Positions 1 to 13,585 of a DNA stretch of 64,000 nucleotides are shown piece after piece. The DNA comes from Sphagnum compactum (taxonomy: Eukaryota; Bryophyta; Sphagnopsida; Sphagnales): contig OZ234495.1 of assembly GCA_965153455.1 (NCBI GenBank), positions 1,798,001 to 1,862,000 on the forward strand, read 5' to 3'. The notes beneath the pieces were generated by a model. The model made no database searches. It saw only the letters and a program-made list of their open reading frames with translations, and was not told the DNA's origin. Positions within the stretch are counted from its first letter, which is position 1; each line of letters opens with the position of its first letter. Position numbers and translations under genes: made by a program.

Positions 1-107
1 TGTTTCATGTTTAAGTGTTTACAAAAAGTTTCTAATTGTTAAAGTGTTTTTCTGTTTTTTTTTTTTTTTCTAGTTTTTCCCCTTTTTAAAATATATATTT
101 GTTCTGT

Positions 108-190
108 TTGGATGGATGACGGGATGGATGACGGACGGATGGATGGAAAGCTTCATTTCATCCGGACGTAAGCTTCATTTCATCCTGACA
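108..190. repeat. GGATGGATGAC minisatellite and duplicated HindIII-like word
   Basis: GATGGATGACGG-type units repeat about four times between 108 and 147. They are followed by two near-identical copies of AAGCTTCATTTCATCC (about 148-163 and 171-186). This is directly visible; no function can be assigned. Confidence 0.7.
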
Positions 191-340
191 TCCTTTACTA
201 TATGTAATAATCTTTTCCTCTAACTAAATCATGCTCAATAAAATCCAATTTAGATGTCCAAATCCAAATCATAAGTGCATACTAAAGTAGGACAAATTAT
301 GTTTAACCTTGTACCCTTATTTACTCATAAGCAAATATGT

Positions 341-389
341 ATTTGATGTGTGTATATGTACATCATGTGTACATATATACACATCAAAT
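341..389. repeat. Imperfect 48-bp palindrome
   Basis: The left arm begins ATTTGATGTGTGTATATG and pairs with a right arm ending ATATACACATCAAAT. About 21 of 22 arm positions match around a short central loop. It is AT-rich, so it could be a chance or slippage product, or the core of a small foldback element. Confidence 0.6.
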
Positions 390-1040
390 ATATACAATAT
401 AACTGTACTATTGTTGTCTATGCAATCACCTGCAATTAAGTGCATTCATTGTTTTGCCATACATTGTGCCATACATTGTTTTCTCGATGTGGATGTTCCA
501 ATTGAATTGGAGTTTGCACATATTCACCCCCTTCACATTGGTGGCCTATAATATATGATTAACATGGGGGAAATTATTTTATTAGACTAGAAACTCACTA
601 AAAAAATCAAATAGTCCCCATTTTGTTTTTATAGTTAGTTTTATAATATAATTAGCAATAAAAAAAAATTGAAAATGCAATTCGCAATCATTTTGATTAA
701 ATTCCAGCAATGATGTTTCATCGGAATTAGTTTATGTAGAATGGGTATTTTTGTTCATTTTGAATTATAATTCATCATAGATAAAATTTCATTTTAGAAT
801 TGGTTTTTTGTTGTTTGTCTTGCGCCCTTTCAATGTTTTTGTTTGTTTGGTTGTCTTTTTTACACCTTTTCGATGTTCTATTTTCTTTTGACCATTTGTA
901 TCTTGTTGTGAACTTTCATTGACATTTTACATATCCAATCAAGAATGTAAAAAAAAATTAATGAAACAAAATGATATATAGTAAAATTTATAAAATTTTA
1001 TCTTTTGGAAAGACAAAATTGATTACAACAAAATTATTAT

Positions 1041-4000
1041 ATCCACATGAAATTATTTAATCATGGTTGTGGGTAGTGTGAAGCAAAGCAGAGCCCACAT
1101 TTGATATCCTTGATGTTACTATTAAACTGACCAAAATCCCTTTTTGGGCACATGGAATAGAATTTGCAAGATATGTGGTCCCTTGGATAACATGAATATT
1201 TTTTGTGTTGTCACTACAATCAAATAGAACACACCTCTGAGAAGAAGTCATGTTTCTTTTTGCATCAAAACTAACTTTGATAGACCAGATCCCACAAGAA
1301 TTGAAGGTGAACTCCTCAACCCGCAAAATTGTATTTGTGATTTGTGATCAACCAAGAGGCCCACTGCTACAACCATGTGGAGATGTTGAGTAACTATGGA
1401 GATGGTCTTATTGGGGGGGGGGAGAAACAACAACAGAAACCAGATATTGTACCATTGTTGGGCGGTTATCAAAAACTAGGAACAGACCCCCAGTTGTTAC
1501 CAGGGCGACTTTTAGGCTCAGTAAACACAGTTCTCAAAAATCAAAGAACTGATTTCTCATATATAACTGCACTTCTCGTCCAAATTGAAAACTGTTTATA
1601 TAACTGCTGGTTCTTTGCTGGATCTTTCATGAAAACCACAAGCTCTTTGAGGTTTTTGAAATAACCAGAATCAGCAGTTCTCTAATTCTGATTATTATTT
1701 CTTGGTTTCAAAAAACCAGAATGGTTTCATTTTGAGATATTTCAAATTTAAACCAAGGGTTCTTTACAAATTCAAGTAAACACACAACCCGGGTAAATAC
1801 ATTCCTTCCTTGGAATGCTACTTACTGCAGATTCAGCTGTGCAAGAAAGACATTGCATATCAAAAGTTGAATACTTTCTAAAGATTCGGGAAACTGGGCA
1901 ATCACAACCCAAAACAAGTAAAGGAGTACTGTAGCCTCTATTATCTCGCTATGTGGGTTTCCAAGATTGCACAATGCAGAGTAAAAGGGTTCGCATCATC
2001 AACTTTCACAACTGACAGATTGCTTATGGATATATTTGATACCAACCCAACAAAACTGCCTTTGCTTTTGGGCATTGGGTTGACATTCGATGCCTTTAAT
2101 TACCTACACAGAATCCCACCCAAAGAGGCTAAAGAGCTCAACAGCAATATCCATTGGAGACTCTATGACAAGGCCTAAAAATAGTCTAGCGGGAGGGGGC
2201 AAATCGTCCCTGCAAATCTTGAGAAGCTTGGGGGGGGGGCAGGAGCCAGGGCCAACTAGTAACTACAATAGTGCCTGAAGACTCTCCTCCCTTCTTGCAA
2301 TTTAGGGGGAAGCTCTTGAGCTCCTGATGATGCTTTTGGCCAATTTTGGAACACCATCAGAGTTTCCTAACAGCTTCCTTTCATGTGCCTGACAGGCCTT
2401 GACATGGGTTTCAATTTTGAGTCCATCAATTTGAAGCCAATTTGTTGCTACTATAACTCAGATTAAATTGCTTCAAATCATGTGTGATTAATATTGCTGT
2501 TTTAATACTTGATCCTCATTTTTTGAAAAGTTTGCAGACTTTACAAATACTTAGCATTTGGAGAATAACAAGAATTTGAGGGTGTATTTGGGAGAATCAC
2601 TTCGAGGATAACTCTAATGAGTAAACACGCTATTTCAATTAATGCCAAAGTTGTTCATATACTTTGGTTTTCTGTTTAGCCCATGACCCTCTATATTATT
2701 CAGTGCAAAATGTGTCCCGTCTTGGGGTTTCATGCTACTCAAATACAATGACTAAGAGAAGGGAAGAAAAATAGTTCTCAAAAGGGAAAGCTTACAAAGT
2801 GTGGATTGAGATGAAGTCTCAACAAATTGCCAAGGCCCAAGACCAAACATAACACTATCATTTACCAATGGTAGCAATCATAACTCCTCAAGCAATCAAG
2901 TAATCTCTTTGGTGCATCTTACCTCCTTCACCAATACCATGTGTTTCTTTAGCCCCTTTAGGCACACCTATGTCGACACCATGGTTTTCTTTGTACACCC
3001 ATCACAAGAGATACATCATGTGTAGGGATGGGTGGAGTTGCAATCACACTTATGGACACACTAAATTGACATTGTTGGGAATTTCCCTTGTGATGACATC
3101 AGATTCAGCTTCAAGGGAGTTGTCATGTGGGGCAACAAATGGGAAGGCCATGAGAATATGGTGATTCTGTTACATGATTCAGGGAGGTCACCATTTGTGT
3201 ATTTTTAAAACACTGGAGATAGAAGGGTCTTTTTTGGTATGATGTGGAAATGATGGAATGTTGAAAGTATATTTCATTATAATTGAAAATACTTTTAATT
3301 AGATTTTTATAATGAATTTTTACTTCCTAAGGGATTAGTTGCACCCTTTTTTTTGCACACCATTTGGAAAAAAAATGGACCTGACTTCCTCAGGTCAAAA
3401 TGATGCAAACTCCAAATGAACATATGTAGGTGTGGATTGTAACTTTGCCACTCCAACAGAAAGCAGGTCCACCGAAAGAAACTAACACCCTTGTAGAAAG
3501 TTCCACACAAAGTGGGCTGCCAAACTTCCTTGGGCAAAACTTGACAAATGGCAGTTGGCACATCGGGAAATGTCAATAATATGTCCAGAACCTTATTAGG
3601 GCAGCAAGCCGGATACTTCGATCAAGCATGAAGTAAGAAGGCAGAAGCAGAACAGGCCTAAATATGGTGTCAAGAAAGGTGAATACTTCATCTCCAAGAC
3701 ATCCCCACACATGAAGAACATGATCCTCTAGTTCAAGTTCAGTTTATAGTTCTCAAAAGGTGAATCATTTTAACAAGCTAGAGCGCTTGAAAAATAAACA
3801 TTCAGTCGGCTACAATATTTCAGATTCTACTTGGAAGTTGTTTTATGTCAAGAGTATGAGCAGAGGCAGGAAGTCTTGTACAAATTCTTTAAGGTCCCAA
3901 ACAATCCATGAGTGCATTGGTCTGACTCCTCAAGTTGGATCATGGCTGAATAGATTTATGTACAAGTTCATGTTAGTGTGAAGACTAGAAATTTTGCTAA

Positions 4001-5489
4001 CTACATAGCACTAACATGTGATCACTACTATCGACAACAGCAGTTGGATATCCATCCATGGATCCAACAAAGATGCATGCCAAATTCAGCATATAATGAA
4101 TCAAGTTAATTCCCCACAAAGAAAATGGTAGTGAGTAGTACCTGAGGAGATCCTGTAGATTTGCTTTGGCCTGGCCTCTTACAGGATTGGCATAGGTTTC
4201 TAACAGTCAAATGACAACAGGAGTAAATTTCAAGAATGATAATTTCCAGGCTCATGTCCATGTAGGTCAGCTGATGCATTCTGCCTGGTTCAGCTCAGAT
4301 CCAAGGACTAGGACTTCTGATCCTCCCTTACCTTGGCAAAGATACTTGGAAGCGCCAAAGAAAATTTCAGCAAATGATGATCCCTTGAGATATTGCAGGA
4401 AGTCCTTGTTGCTGCTTGTTGATCCCACCCCACCCTCCCATGCCTGGAACATGCAAACACAAGTATAAGAACAAGAGAAAGCTTGTACAGGTGCCTTGCA
4501 GTCCATTGGATGACAAGCTGGTAGACCTGTTACAGAACACTATATTGTTCCAAATTACTCTCAGGTGCAACTCCTCGATTGCAAATCAACAGTCACAGAC
4601 AGTCAGAACAGGCACAAATGGACCACAAATAAGGTCCCCCTTGCCTTAATACCAGACACCTATAAGCATATTATTATCACATCACTAGGTAAGGTGACAA
4701 CAGAAAGATGCCTGAACCAAAACCCTCCTAAACTGAGACAACAGCATCTGAATATCTACATCAATAATATGTGAGTACTATCCTTTTAGTATACTATGGT
4801 AGAAAGAACATAAACAACAGAGGCCAACTTCTCACCGACAACCATATTGGAACAAACAGTCCATAAGTGCAATCCACAATTTGCATCCAGAATCTGCATT
4901 AACACCTCACTCATGTGGCACCTCCGTACATGTGGAGGATCTCCACCAAAAGTTCTGAAGTCAAGAAATTGAAAAGCCAACCCATTGTTGGCCAAGGGCC
5001 ATCCAGAAAGTCATACCAAAGAGACCTTCATAGCACCACAGATACTCAAAGTTTAATAAGCTCAGGCTTTTCATAGATGCCATCTGTCAAATAATAAAAA
5101 CGAGAGGAAATAAAAAAGAGACAAACCATTGGAAACTCCAAAATCTTTTTTATGTAGTGAAGAGAGACACACATGAAGAGTATTGCCAATATGGCATTCC
5201 AAGCTCTACTAAAATGGCATGGATACCCTGCAGCTAATGTCAGAACATTGCATCTAGCTCTGATAATATTTACACACCCAATCTCAATTCTTTGATGCTG
5301 CTTGTCTGTAGAATCCTTACATGACCATGTGTAGTGCAGAGTAGATATTTACTGTGTGGTCCTGTTCAAAGGATTAATGAGCTGGATTCCCTATTAGATG
5401 CATGTGATCTGAAGCTGATTTGGAACTGTTCCAACCTTGAAAGTTTAGTCCTCTTGCACGCTGGAAACAACCTTTTAGATGTTGAATAT
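1041..5489. other. No recognised gene; downstream flank and possible 3' UTR of the RING gene
   Basis: Short open stretches occur on both strands, for example 75 codons at 1951-2178 plus and 89 codons at 3307-3576 minus. None shows a domain or exon chain I recognise. G-runs lie at about 1415-1423 and 2230-2239. The part just below 5490 must contain the 3' UTR of the minus-strand RING gene, but I could not place a polyadenylation signal with confidence. Confidence 0.45.
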
Positions 5490-8400
5490 TTACACATCGA
5501 AAACTGGCATCCGTTCCATGATGACACTCCGACAAACTGGACAGTGCTTACACTTCTCTGAACAGAAGCTGCAGACACAAATTTTAGAAAACAAATAAGA
5601 ATCAATAGGAATTTCAACTGGTGGCAGAGAGGGCATGTGATCAACTCTGCTCCTTACAAGCTGAATGATGAGTACCAGAACTACTCTCCAGACTGAAGAT
5701 TCAGCACCAGCTTACATCAATTCTGCTGACATAGGAACACTACAGTTCATACTATAGCTTATTGTTTTCTTTAGACTCACAGAAACATGGGCAGCACACC
5801 CCCTATAATAGATCCTCAATGAAAAGTCCATTGATGTACCACAGATGCATCCTAAAACAAGAGTCCAGTCCAAAGATGATATTGGTCAGGGTGCCCTTCT
5901 TATCCACCCCTGTTTTTCTCTTCTAATAAGGACTACTGAGCTTTCTGAATTAGCAACATCTAGATCAAAGTTCATTGAAGTTGTCAGCAGAAAATCTATT
6001 AATTTCACAACTGTGTCATCTGGAGCACATAATAGCAAAGTTACATGATTTACTCCCCCATGGTCTGCACTTTTCAACAGGTTATCTAACTTCAAGACAG
6101 CTCTTAAAGTACTGGGTCTTGCTTGGACCTAGGTTGTATGCAACCAACTAAATCACTTCCTACTGTATGAGCTCAAAGAAAATAGTGAAGAAGATTAACC
6201 TGCATAAAATACGATGCCTACATGGCAGGAGAACCATCACAATCTCCCTCTCAAAACAAACTCGGCAGAGCACTTTTTCCTGTCCAAACAAACAGAATTA
6301 CTATGCGACATGTCAAGTCTACCCAGTCAATCATCCATGAGCATTGGAGGGAGGCAGATGACATTACATAGAGCAAGCTCAGATATTTACATTTTGAAGG
6401 CGGTCAAACTCCTGCTGCTGTTGCTTGGTAATTTCTGCCTGCTCACCCAGAGCTGCCTGCAGCCTCCAAACCTGCAGGCCATACCCATGTGGTTATACCA
6501 ACTGCTTTTGATTTTGTCACTAAATGCATAAAATGCCCCTTGCACAAGCATTACCTCTTCTGCCAGGTCTTTTCTTGCCATCTTTTTTACAACCTCTGGA
6601 GGAAGCCCGCTGAATGTATTGTAACTGCAGAAGCAGAAATACACATGGTTGTCAAAATGATGCTACAGATTTATGAGGACCATTTGAGCTAAAGTCTGAC
6701 CATTTAGGTGGAGGCCCTCTAAATCATCTAGCTCAAGGCAAGGACAAGGCAGGCTAAGTCATAGGTCCTACCTTGATTGCTCAAAGAATGCCCATGGGTT
6801 ACAAGACACAACATCTATCATCTATCATTTAAGAGAAAGTCCAAAAAGTCTACACTGTCTGCTGCAGATCATTTCAGCAAACAAAGAGTGATCAATATGG
6901 TTCAGTACCTTGTACTGTCTGTCTGAAAGAGGCGTGCATGCTCTTCCCTACTAGTCTCGTCTATTGACCACCATCCAAGAAGCCTGCAACCCAATATAGG
7001 TTGGATATTATCACCTCGTAGAAAGGCAAAATGTCTCATCAACAAACCTTAACATATTCAAGCAGTAGTAATGCGTAAAAGCTGTGATAACATCCCCGTT
7101 CTTCACAATGCCTCCTTTAAGATACTGGGTCTTTGTTGACAACACTGACTACATGAGGACAAGGAAATACTTTGAACCATGATGGAGGAAGCCACAACAA
7201 TCTTCTGCCTTGGCCAAAAAGCCCAACTGTTGGCTACCACTGGCCTCAGAGAGGCGAAGCATGACCCATAGCTGCTCCAGCAGCCTAAGCAATGCACAAC
7301 CAACAGCCACACCCTGAACCAGTAGCAATGGCGAGAACAGCACAATCACAGGCATGTCATGTGCTCTTTTTGGAGTTCCCTGTTCCAGCAGGTAAACAGA
7401 CATGAGTACAAACACCAAAGAAGAAGCATATCTTCACTGTAGCTCATACCAGGTTAACTCAAAAATGACAATCATAACCATAAGATATGACCACAGGTCT
7501 TCTCTGACTGCATCGTTGCAACTGTGACTCTTTCCTTACTTCCAAAACTGCCCCTATGAAATTTTTCATTTAACCTGGAAAAATATGGTGAAATGATGTA
7601 ATGCGAAGGTTAATAATATTCCAGCTGGAACAACAGGGATGGTAAAAGAAAACAGCAAGAAAAAGAAGAAAAAACAGCAGCAGTGAAAAGAACAAGAGGA
7701 AAAATTTGTAGTCCAGTCAATAGTGACAGACTCTCACATGTCCAACAACCAACAACAGCACTGTGTGGTACTGACCAGGTTAGCAGATGCAGGCTAATGT
7801 CCAACTGTGAGCTCATTTTCTGTTACATGCCTGGAAGTAAAGGCAAGACTCAACTAGGATGCTGGCTCACCCATAGGAATACAACAATACAGAAGAAAAC
7901 AGAGACAAGACTGGAAAACACAAAAAGAAAAACATCAGAAAAGGAAGCAGAAAGAGCAGAAGCTGAAAACACAAGGAGAAAAGAACTTTGAGAGCAACTG
8001 AATCTTCCTCAATGGCACAGAAACCAACATTCATAGAGTATGCAGCATGTGGAACATAGTTGAGCAATTTCAATACTTCATAAACTTCACTACTCACTAC
8101 ATTTGCTGCTGTGATCAAGGCTTGTACCTCCAATTTCATGCACAGAAGTACTTGAAAGAGAAGAATTGGCAGCTTGAGTAAATGACCACCCAGTTCCTGA
8201 CGCCCACAGAGCCAATCACCATTGTCATCATCCTCCATTGCAGACGTACTCCCATCCAGAGCACTCTCTGTCGTTGTTCTCAACAATGGCACGGATGGGA
8301 ATATGGATAAGCTGCCTCCTATCTGGGGTGGTTGATCTTGTTGAATGGTAGGGTTGGACCACTTGGTGCACACTAAAAAAGAAAAACACTCAGCGACACT

Positions 8401-11400
8401 GCAACCATTTCCAGAAGGACATTTTACAAAGTGGAGTTCAGCCAGGAGAGCAACTGAACAAGATGCAAAAAGTTAGCCAATTTACAGATACATCCTAGCC
8501 ATCACCTTTCATAAGCCTTCACAATGCTGATAAGTATCCAAAAACAGTTTAAAGGGTTATTCCAAACGTTGTGAAAAATCTTCAACAATTGCTGTACAGC
8601 AGAAGTTCCCGTACACATGTCTTCATGCTAGTTCAGACCTAAATTCAAAGCAGGTTCTCACAAAAGATCTACAAGGATACCAAAAAGAAGAAGCCATTAA
8701 CCCACCCAAAGTTGATAAACAAATCCCACCACCCTAGAGCTCCTACATTTCCTGCAAAGCACCAGGAAAAGGAGGTAAGCATCATAACAATAGACTACAA
8801 GACCAGCCCCCCACCACCCCATCTTTAGGACTTCTGAAGCTCATCTACAAGAACATTTCTGCATTTTCATGTACTAAAGGATAAGAAGACACTAATGTAG
8901 CATTTGTTCCAGACAGAGAGGGAATGTATAGCTAAGCCAAGTGGGGGATCATGTGTTCACTCTAATACAATTGAAACATGCATTTCATCAATCTGCCACT
9001 AAAAACATCTATAGAGTTTCTGTCTTTCCAACTCAAGTCCAAAGTGGAAGCAAAAGAAAATACCACTGAGCTTGAGAAGGGTGAACATTGTGGCTGCCAT
9101 GAAAAATACCATGGAGACTGCAACCCAGAAATGCTGCACCCAAATGTCCCCTTGGTGATCAGTACATATTCCTTTGTCAAATGGTATCCATACTGTCATC
9201 ACATAATTAACAGGCAACATGAAAGCTAACAACTCCTGGAAGTTTTCACCTGTCAGCATTGCAGATTCAGGCATCCCCAAAATTATCCTTGTGTATTACT
9301 TGTCCATGAAAATTGTCTTCAGGTATTAGCATGAGAGGATGGCTAGTGTAGATAGGAGAGAACAGGACATGAAGGCTTACAGGAAGAGTTTCCCAAATGG
9401 CTTCATCTGTCATGCTCTCCTCATCACCCGGCATGAGGGCCCTGCACATCCTGCTCCGCCCAATCATTGGCATCATTAGTTAAAAGGACAGTATATCTTT
9501 GACTCGACTCTGACAAGTATTCATCACTCAGTTGGCAAAACAACTATCCCAGAGATCAACCAACCATTTTCCCAGCAAACTACACCAACAGGAAGTCATT
9601 GATTTCCTATGCTATGATGGGAATTCAAAAAGAAGACTATAACAAGATCATGAGAACCCATGGTACTGCTCAAACATTGAGAGAGAACAAAACCCAAGTT
9701 TGGAGTACAAACACCCAAAAAGCATACTAGAGAAGACTTATGGACACAACACCTTGTAGCAGAATGTGTGGCATAAGCTTTTTGATGTACATACACACCT
9801 CAAGAGCACAATTATACATACCACATTCATGAGACCCCATTTTCTTTCAGTCAAAGGCATGTGCACAATCACTCTCTAATTGTAACCTCAAAGCTTACAA
9901 TAACTTTGCCATAAGTTCATGGGTAGCAAATGTCCTCTACTGTACAGAGATTTTCAACACAAACAAGATCCAACCTTCAAGAGAACAACACCAATGAGTC
10001 CAGATGTGGGACCTAGTGACAAGGGCATAGCAATTGTGATGAGCCAAAGCAAAGAACAAATACCTGAAGTTGTCAATGAGGATTACAGCCTGAAACAGAA
10101 GTAATGGTAGAAACACCACCTTCAGGCTGACAGCTGGTACACCACATACTGTGCACCCACCCTCCAGCTATTATAATTATAGATTGTACATGCACCTCTT
10201 TATCTCTCCTTCAGGGAAGAGCAATTAGTGTTGTATTTTATTGAGGAATAAAAGAAAATTTGCAGCACATGCATTCTGCCAACATGACAATCACACGGAT
10301 GCATGACCACAATGTTGTTACCTGCCAGGCATAAGTGTAATACACCTTGCCAGCAACTGCTTTCAGTCAAAACAGGACCATGGAGACACACACCCAAGAG
10401 TGCATAGTCAAAGAAAGGAGTATGTTGGATGAATACCTTCATGTGTATTAAGATAGCAGCAAAGGAGAAGCTCAAAAGCAATAAGTAGTGGAATTGAGAC
10501 TACACTGTGGCATGGAGCCCACTGCACAGGACCAGAAACAAGATTGGAACAGTCAATACAATAAACATTAAAACTCTGACCAATGAACAGATGATAAATA
10601 GCAAGTATTTGTTGACTGAATGTGCTTCCACTTAATCCAAAGGGATACTTGACTTTAAACTCTAAGATCAGAGAAGAGAAATATTTCTGATCTTATGCAC
10701 TTTGGATGGATCTAGGAATGGCAATCAACAATTTGATGAGTGTCTAGTTAGCAAGTGACTCCACCCTGTGAATGAAGAAATCAGCACCTGATGGTGTATA
10801 AACAATGACAGCATATCAAAGACTACTATTAAGTCAAATCTTCCTGGACACCAGGAAAATATAACCTACAACAGCAATTAAATCAACAGAGGAGGAGAAT
10901 AAGGCACAACATACATGACGATCATATGGAGGAGATGGAGCAGGCAATGAAAACCGGCCTCGTGCAATGATACCATGGAATACCCAGAGAGGAATGAACA
11001 CCCACCTGCAAAGGGAAGAACACATCAATTCCTCTGCAATATTGCCACAGGCTTTGAAAGAACATGACCTGACCTAAGACTGCACACTAACATTGACACT
11101 AATAATCTGCAAAAGTATCCAGGAGTGAACAAAGGAACTAGTGACCTGAAAAAAATTGTGAACAAATGACAATTCAAAACTCCTGATGTAAAGACAAAAC
11201 AAACTTTGCAAGCAAACTAATAATATCAATGTGATTGCAGAGCGGGACTGCACAAAAACATACCTATCAAATTGCAGAAAAATCTTCACAACAACAATTT
11301 GAAGGCAATATGACAATGAATCCAGTCCTAACCTTATGAGAGTTGCTCACAAAGTGTCAGACTGTCACCTTCATCACAAATAGCAGTGATTCTGCTGTGA

Positions 11401-12935
11401 CTACCTACTGACTTCATCAGCTCCTGAAGGTGGGTGTAGATATACACATTATGACCTGCCCCAGCTCTGGACAAGTCATTGTGCAAAATCTCCATCCTAA
11501 GTTTCTGGTGCATTTCCAGAAGCAATGGGAAGTCTCAGTCATGAACTCCACAAAAACATGTAAAGTTACCAAAAGAATGCTCCAGCCAAACTAAACCAAA
11601 CACAACAAGAAGTACAGTCATAAGCTTGTGAGTGTCACCCACAAAGTATCAGACCATCAGCTTCATCATGAATGGTGGTGACTAGCTGCCATTACTCCAC
11701 ACTGACTTCATCAGCTCCTGACAGTGAATGTAGACAATCTGCTTGGAATTTAGGGCAAACAAATTTTACAAAATCTGTACTGGGTTTCTGTTGCATTTCT
11801 GCAAGCAATGGCAAAGACTTAGCCAAGATGTCAGCTAGCACTCAAGAGGCAAGCTAATCAAAAAAGTCTTTGGTATAATCAATAAGCTATAACAAGCTGG
11901 TGAGGGTAATCTTTTATGTCACTTCAGCTTGTCCCTGTATAAGCAAAGCATGATGCCTACATAGCAAATAGCAGTCGGGGTCTCCTCTACCCTAAATTTC
12001 CAGAGAAACTAAATCAAAGAAAAAACTACTTGTTTAACTGAATTACCTCAGGAAGAGGAAACAAACATACACAGCCATGCATTGAGCCTCAAGCAGGTGT
12101 CTACCATGACTTCACATACTTACCCTAAAGACAAAGGTTGTTCAGAATTCTAGAAATTAGCAAGAAGCATTTGGAGACTAGTGGAGGAATGTCACAGGCA
12201 TCATGTACCAGACTTATTTTCTGGTTATGGAATTGTCAACAGAAAAACGAACCATACAGATACAAAGTCCATAAAAATTGCAAAGGTTGATGGAGAACCC
12301 CATTTAACTTTTTCCTACTCAAAAAAAGGGACTGACAAACCTTCATGAACTGACCATATTAGACATTCTAGGGTTTACCAGCAGAAGTACAATTTTACAG
12401 GCCCCCCCAGTCTGTCAAAACAATGATGCTTGAAAGGGCAGGGCAGAGCTGACTGCTTCCTACACTAAAATGAGGTTATCTTTTCAATCTAAACCGAATC
12501 AACTCTTCAATTCTCTTGGAAATTCTCATCTCCATGGCATGGTACATGTAGGAGGCCTCTGAGACACATTACAAAAGATCAAAGACACTTGAACACATCT
12601 TCCAACCCTAAAGTGAATGGCAATCTTCACTCTGCTATCTGGCTGTCAGGTGAGTCGTATGGAAGTGTTTCTTAGCAGTATGACATGTCCATATCAGCAC
12701 TAGGTACTCCATGCTCTTCAATGCTAGATATGGTTACAAAGGGAAAAAAGAAACAATTCCTGGAGAGGGAAAAAAGGAACAATTCCTGCAGTTGGGAGAA
12801 ATTGAGCTCAAGTACATACCACCAGGAAATGGAGAAGTAGGGGGTTAACTTGGCAATAAGGAGGCCTGAGAAAAAGAGCAGAAAGCTGTGGGCAGCAAGC
12901 GCCTGTAGCAGACCTGCTATCCTAGCCCACGTCAT
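5490..12935 (-). CDS. RING-type multi-pass membrane protein (TMEM185-like/Fragile-X-F-associated + C3HC4 RING), probable E3 ubiquitin ligase, 14 exons
   Basis: Homologue of Arabidopsis At1g68820/At1g73950, recognised exon by exon. Coding exons: 12935-12820, 11005-10915, 10521-10437, 10133-10064, 9450-9381, 9133-9064, 8751-8706, 8398-8128, 7379-7171, 6983-6909, 6624-6555, 6471-6391, 6279-6200, 5568-5490. All introns are GT/AG, phases agree at every junction, and the total is 1413 nt (470 aa plus TAA), close to the family's ~466-468 aa. Residues ~10-340 hold hydrophobic segments typical of the Tmemb_185A domain, with conserved words such as RGRFSLPAPS, MCRALMPGDEES, DEAIWETLP, LGWWDLFINFG and GFLHHGS. 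Residues ~391-417 look coiled. The RING is C423-x2-C426-x11-C438-x-H440-x3-C444-x2-C447-x6-C454-x2-C457, ending PVFDV. The start at 12935 (MTWARIAG) matches the family; an in-frame ATG 54 nt upstream (12989) is less likely. E3 activity and membrane location are inferred from the family. Intron 1 is 1814 bp; most others are 200-600 bp. Confidence 0.93.
11335..11860. repeat. Diverged ~293-bp tandem duplication inside intron 1 of the RING gene
   Basis: Two related blocks, about 11335-11550 and 11630-11860, share ordered words. GACTTCATCAGCTCCTGA is present in both (near 11410 and 11703), as are CACAAAGT.TCAGAC, TTCATCA and GCATTTC..AAGCAATGG. Copy A has a 63-codon open stretch on the minus strand; copy B is interrupted. 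It is either an old tandem duplication of intron sequence or two transposon fragments. Confidence 0.7.
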
Positions 12936-13229
12936 GTTGTTGCTGCTGCTGTAGCTCCACTCTCTACTTACGACTGCTGTGCAATGCAATAATGCAATGT
13001 TGCTGCAGCGAACAGCGTGAAGTGACTTGCATGTATCTCATCCTGCCACAACACGTATATTCCGATACATCAGGTAAATTCCATGCCTTGGTTTCCCACC
13101 TTCATTCTGACCTTCATCCCTTCCAAAGACACTCCTCTCTTCTCTTCTCTTCTCGCCATCGTGCCCCAGGGCCAGCAGCCTACTCCTCCAATGAAGTAAA
13201 AAGGATTCTGCGAAAACTCGTACTCCATG
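12936..13229 (-). promoter_or_regulatory. 5' leader/promoter side of the RING gene
   Basis: This is the sequence immediately upstream of the minus-strand ATG. The minus strand shows an acceptor-like GCATTGCACAG just upstream of the start, so the 5' UTR could be spliced to an exon further up (a donor-like CAG/GTACTT lies near 13933). No TATA box could be assigned. This is inference from position only. Confidence 0.35.
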
Positions 13230-13551
13230 CCTGTGCAACATTTTGTCAATTCTCTCCAAGCAAAGATAACCCTTTCCTTTTGCCCGTCCACGTTCTGTCC
13301 TCTAATCGACCACTTCGTCCTCTCCAACAACAACGTTTCCTCGGACACAAGAACAATTGCTCTGCTTACTACTCTCTCTCTCTCTCTCCAAAAATCTCTT
13401 TTGTCTGTGCAACTTTTTGCACATTCTCCTCTTCTGACCAGTCTGATGCACGTCTGGTGCTAAAAACTCGCAATTCTCCTCTCCATCTGCAGTTCTCCTG
13501 TACACAACAATTTCTCTTCTCACTCCCTCTTCCTTTCCCTCCAAAACGAGA

Positions 13552-13585
<34 letters not shown>

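Larger units (their letters stand above)
1..1040. other. AT-rich intergenic start of window
   Basis: I see no gene here. It holds a T-run (about 55-70), a small GGAT-type minisatellite (108-150), two near-copies of an AAGCTTCATTTCATCC word (148-186) and an imperfect palindrome at 341-389. The remainder is AT-rich sequence with stops in all frames; an open stretch of about 80 codons at 309-551 has no recognisable domain. Confidence 0.6.

Noticed and set aside
7683-7991. 102-codon plus-strand open frame rich in Lys/Glu
   Set aside because: It lies in an intron and on the reverse of exon-adjacent sequence of the minus-strand RING gene; the composition reflects an A-rich stretch and no domain is seen.
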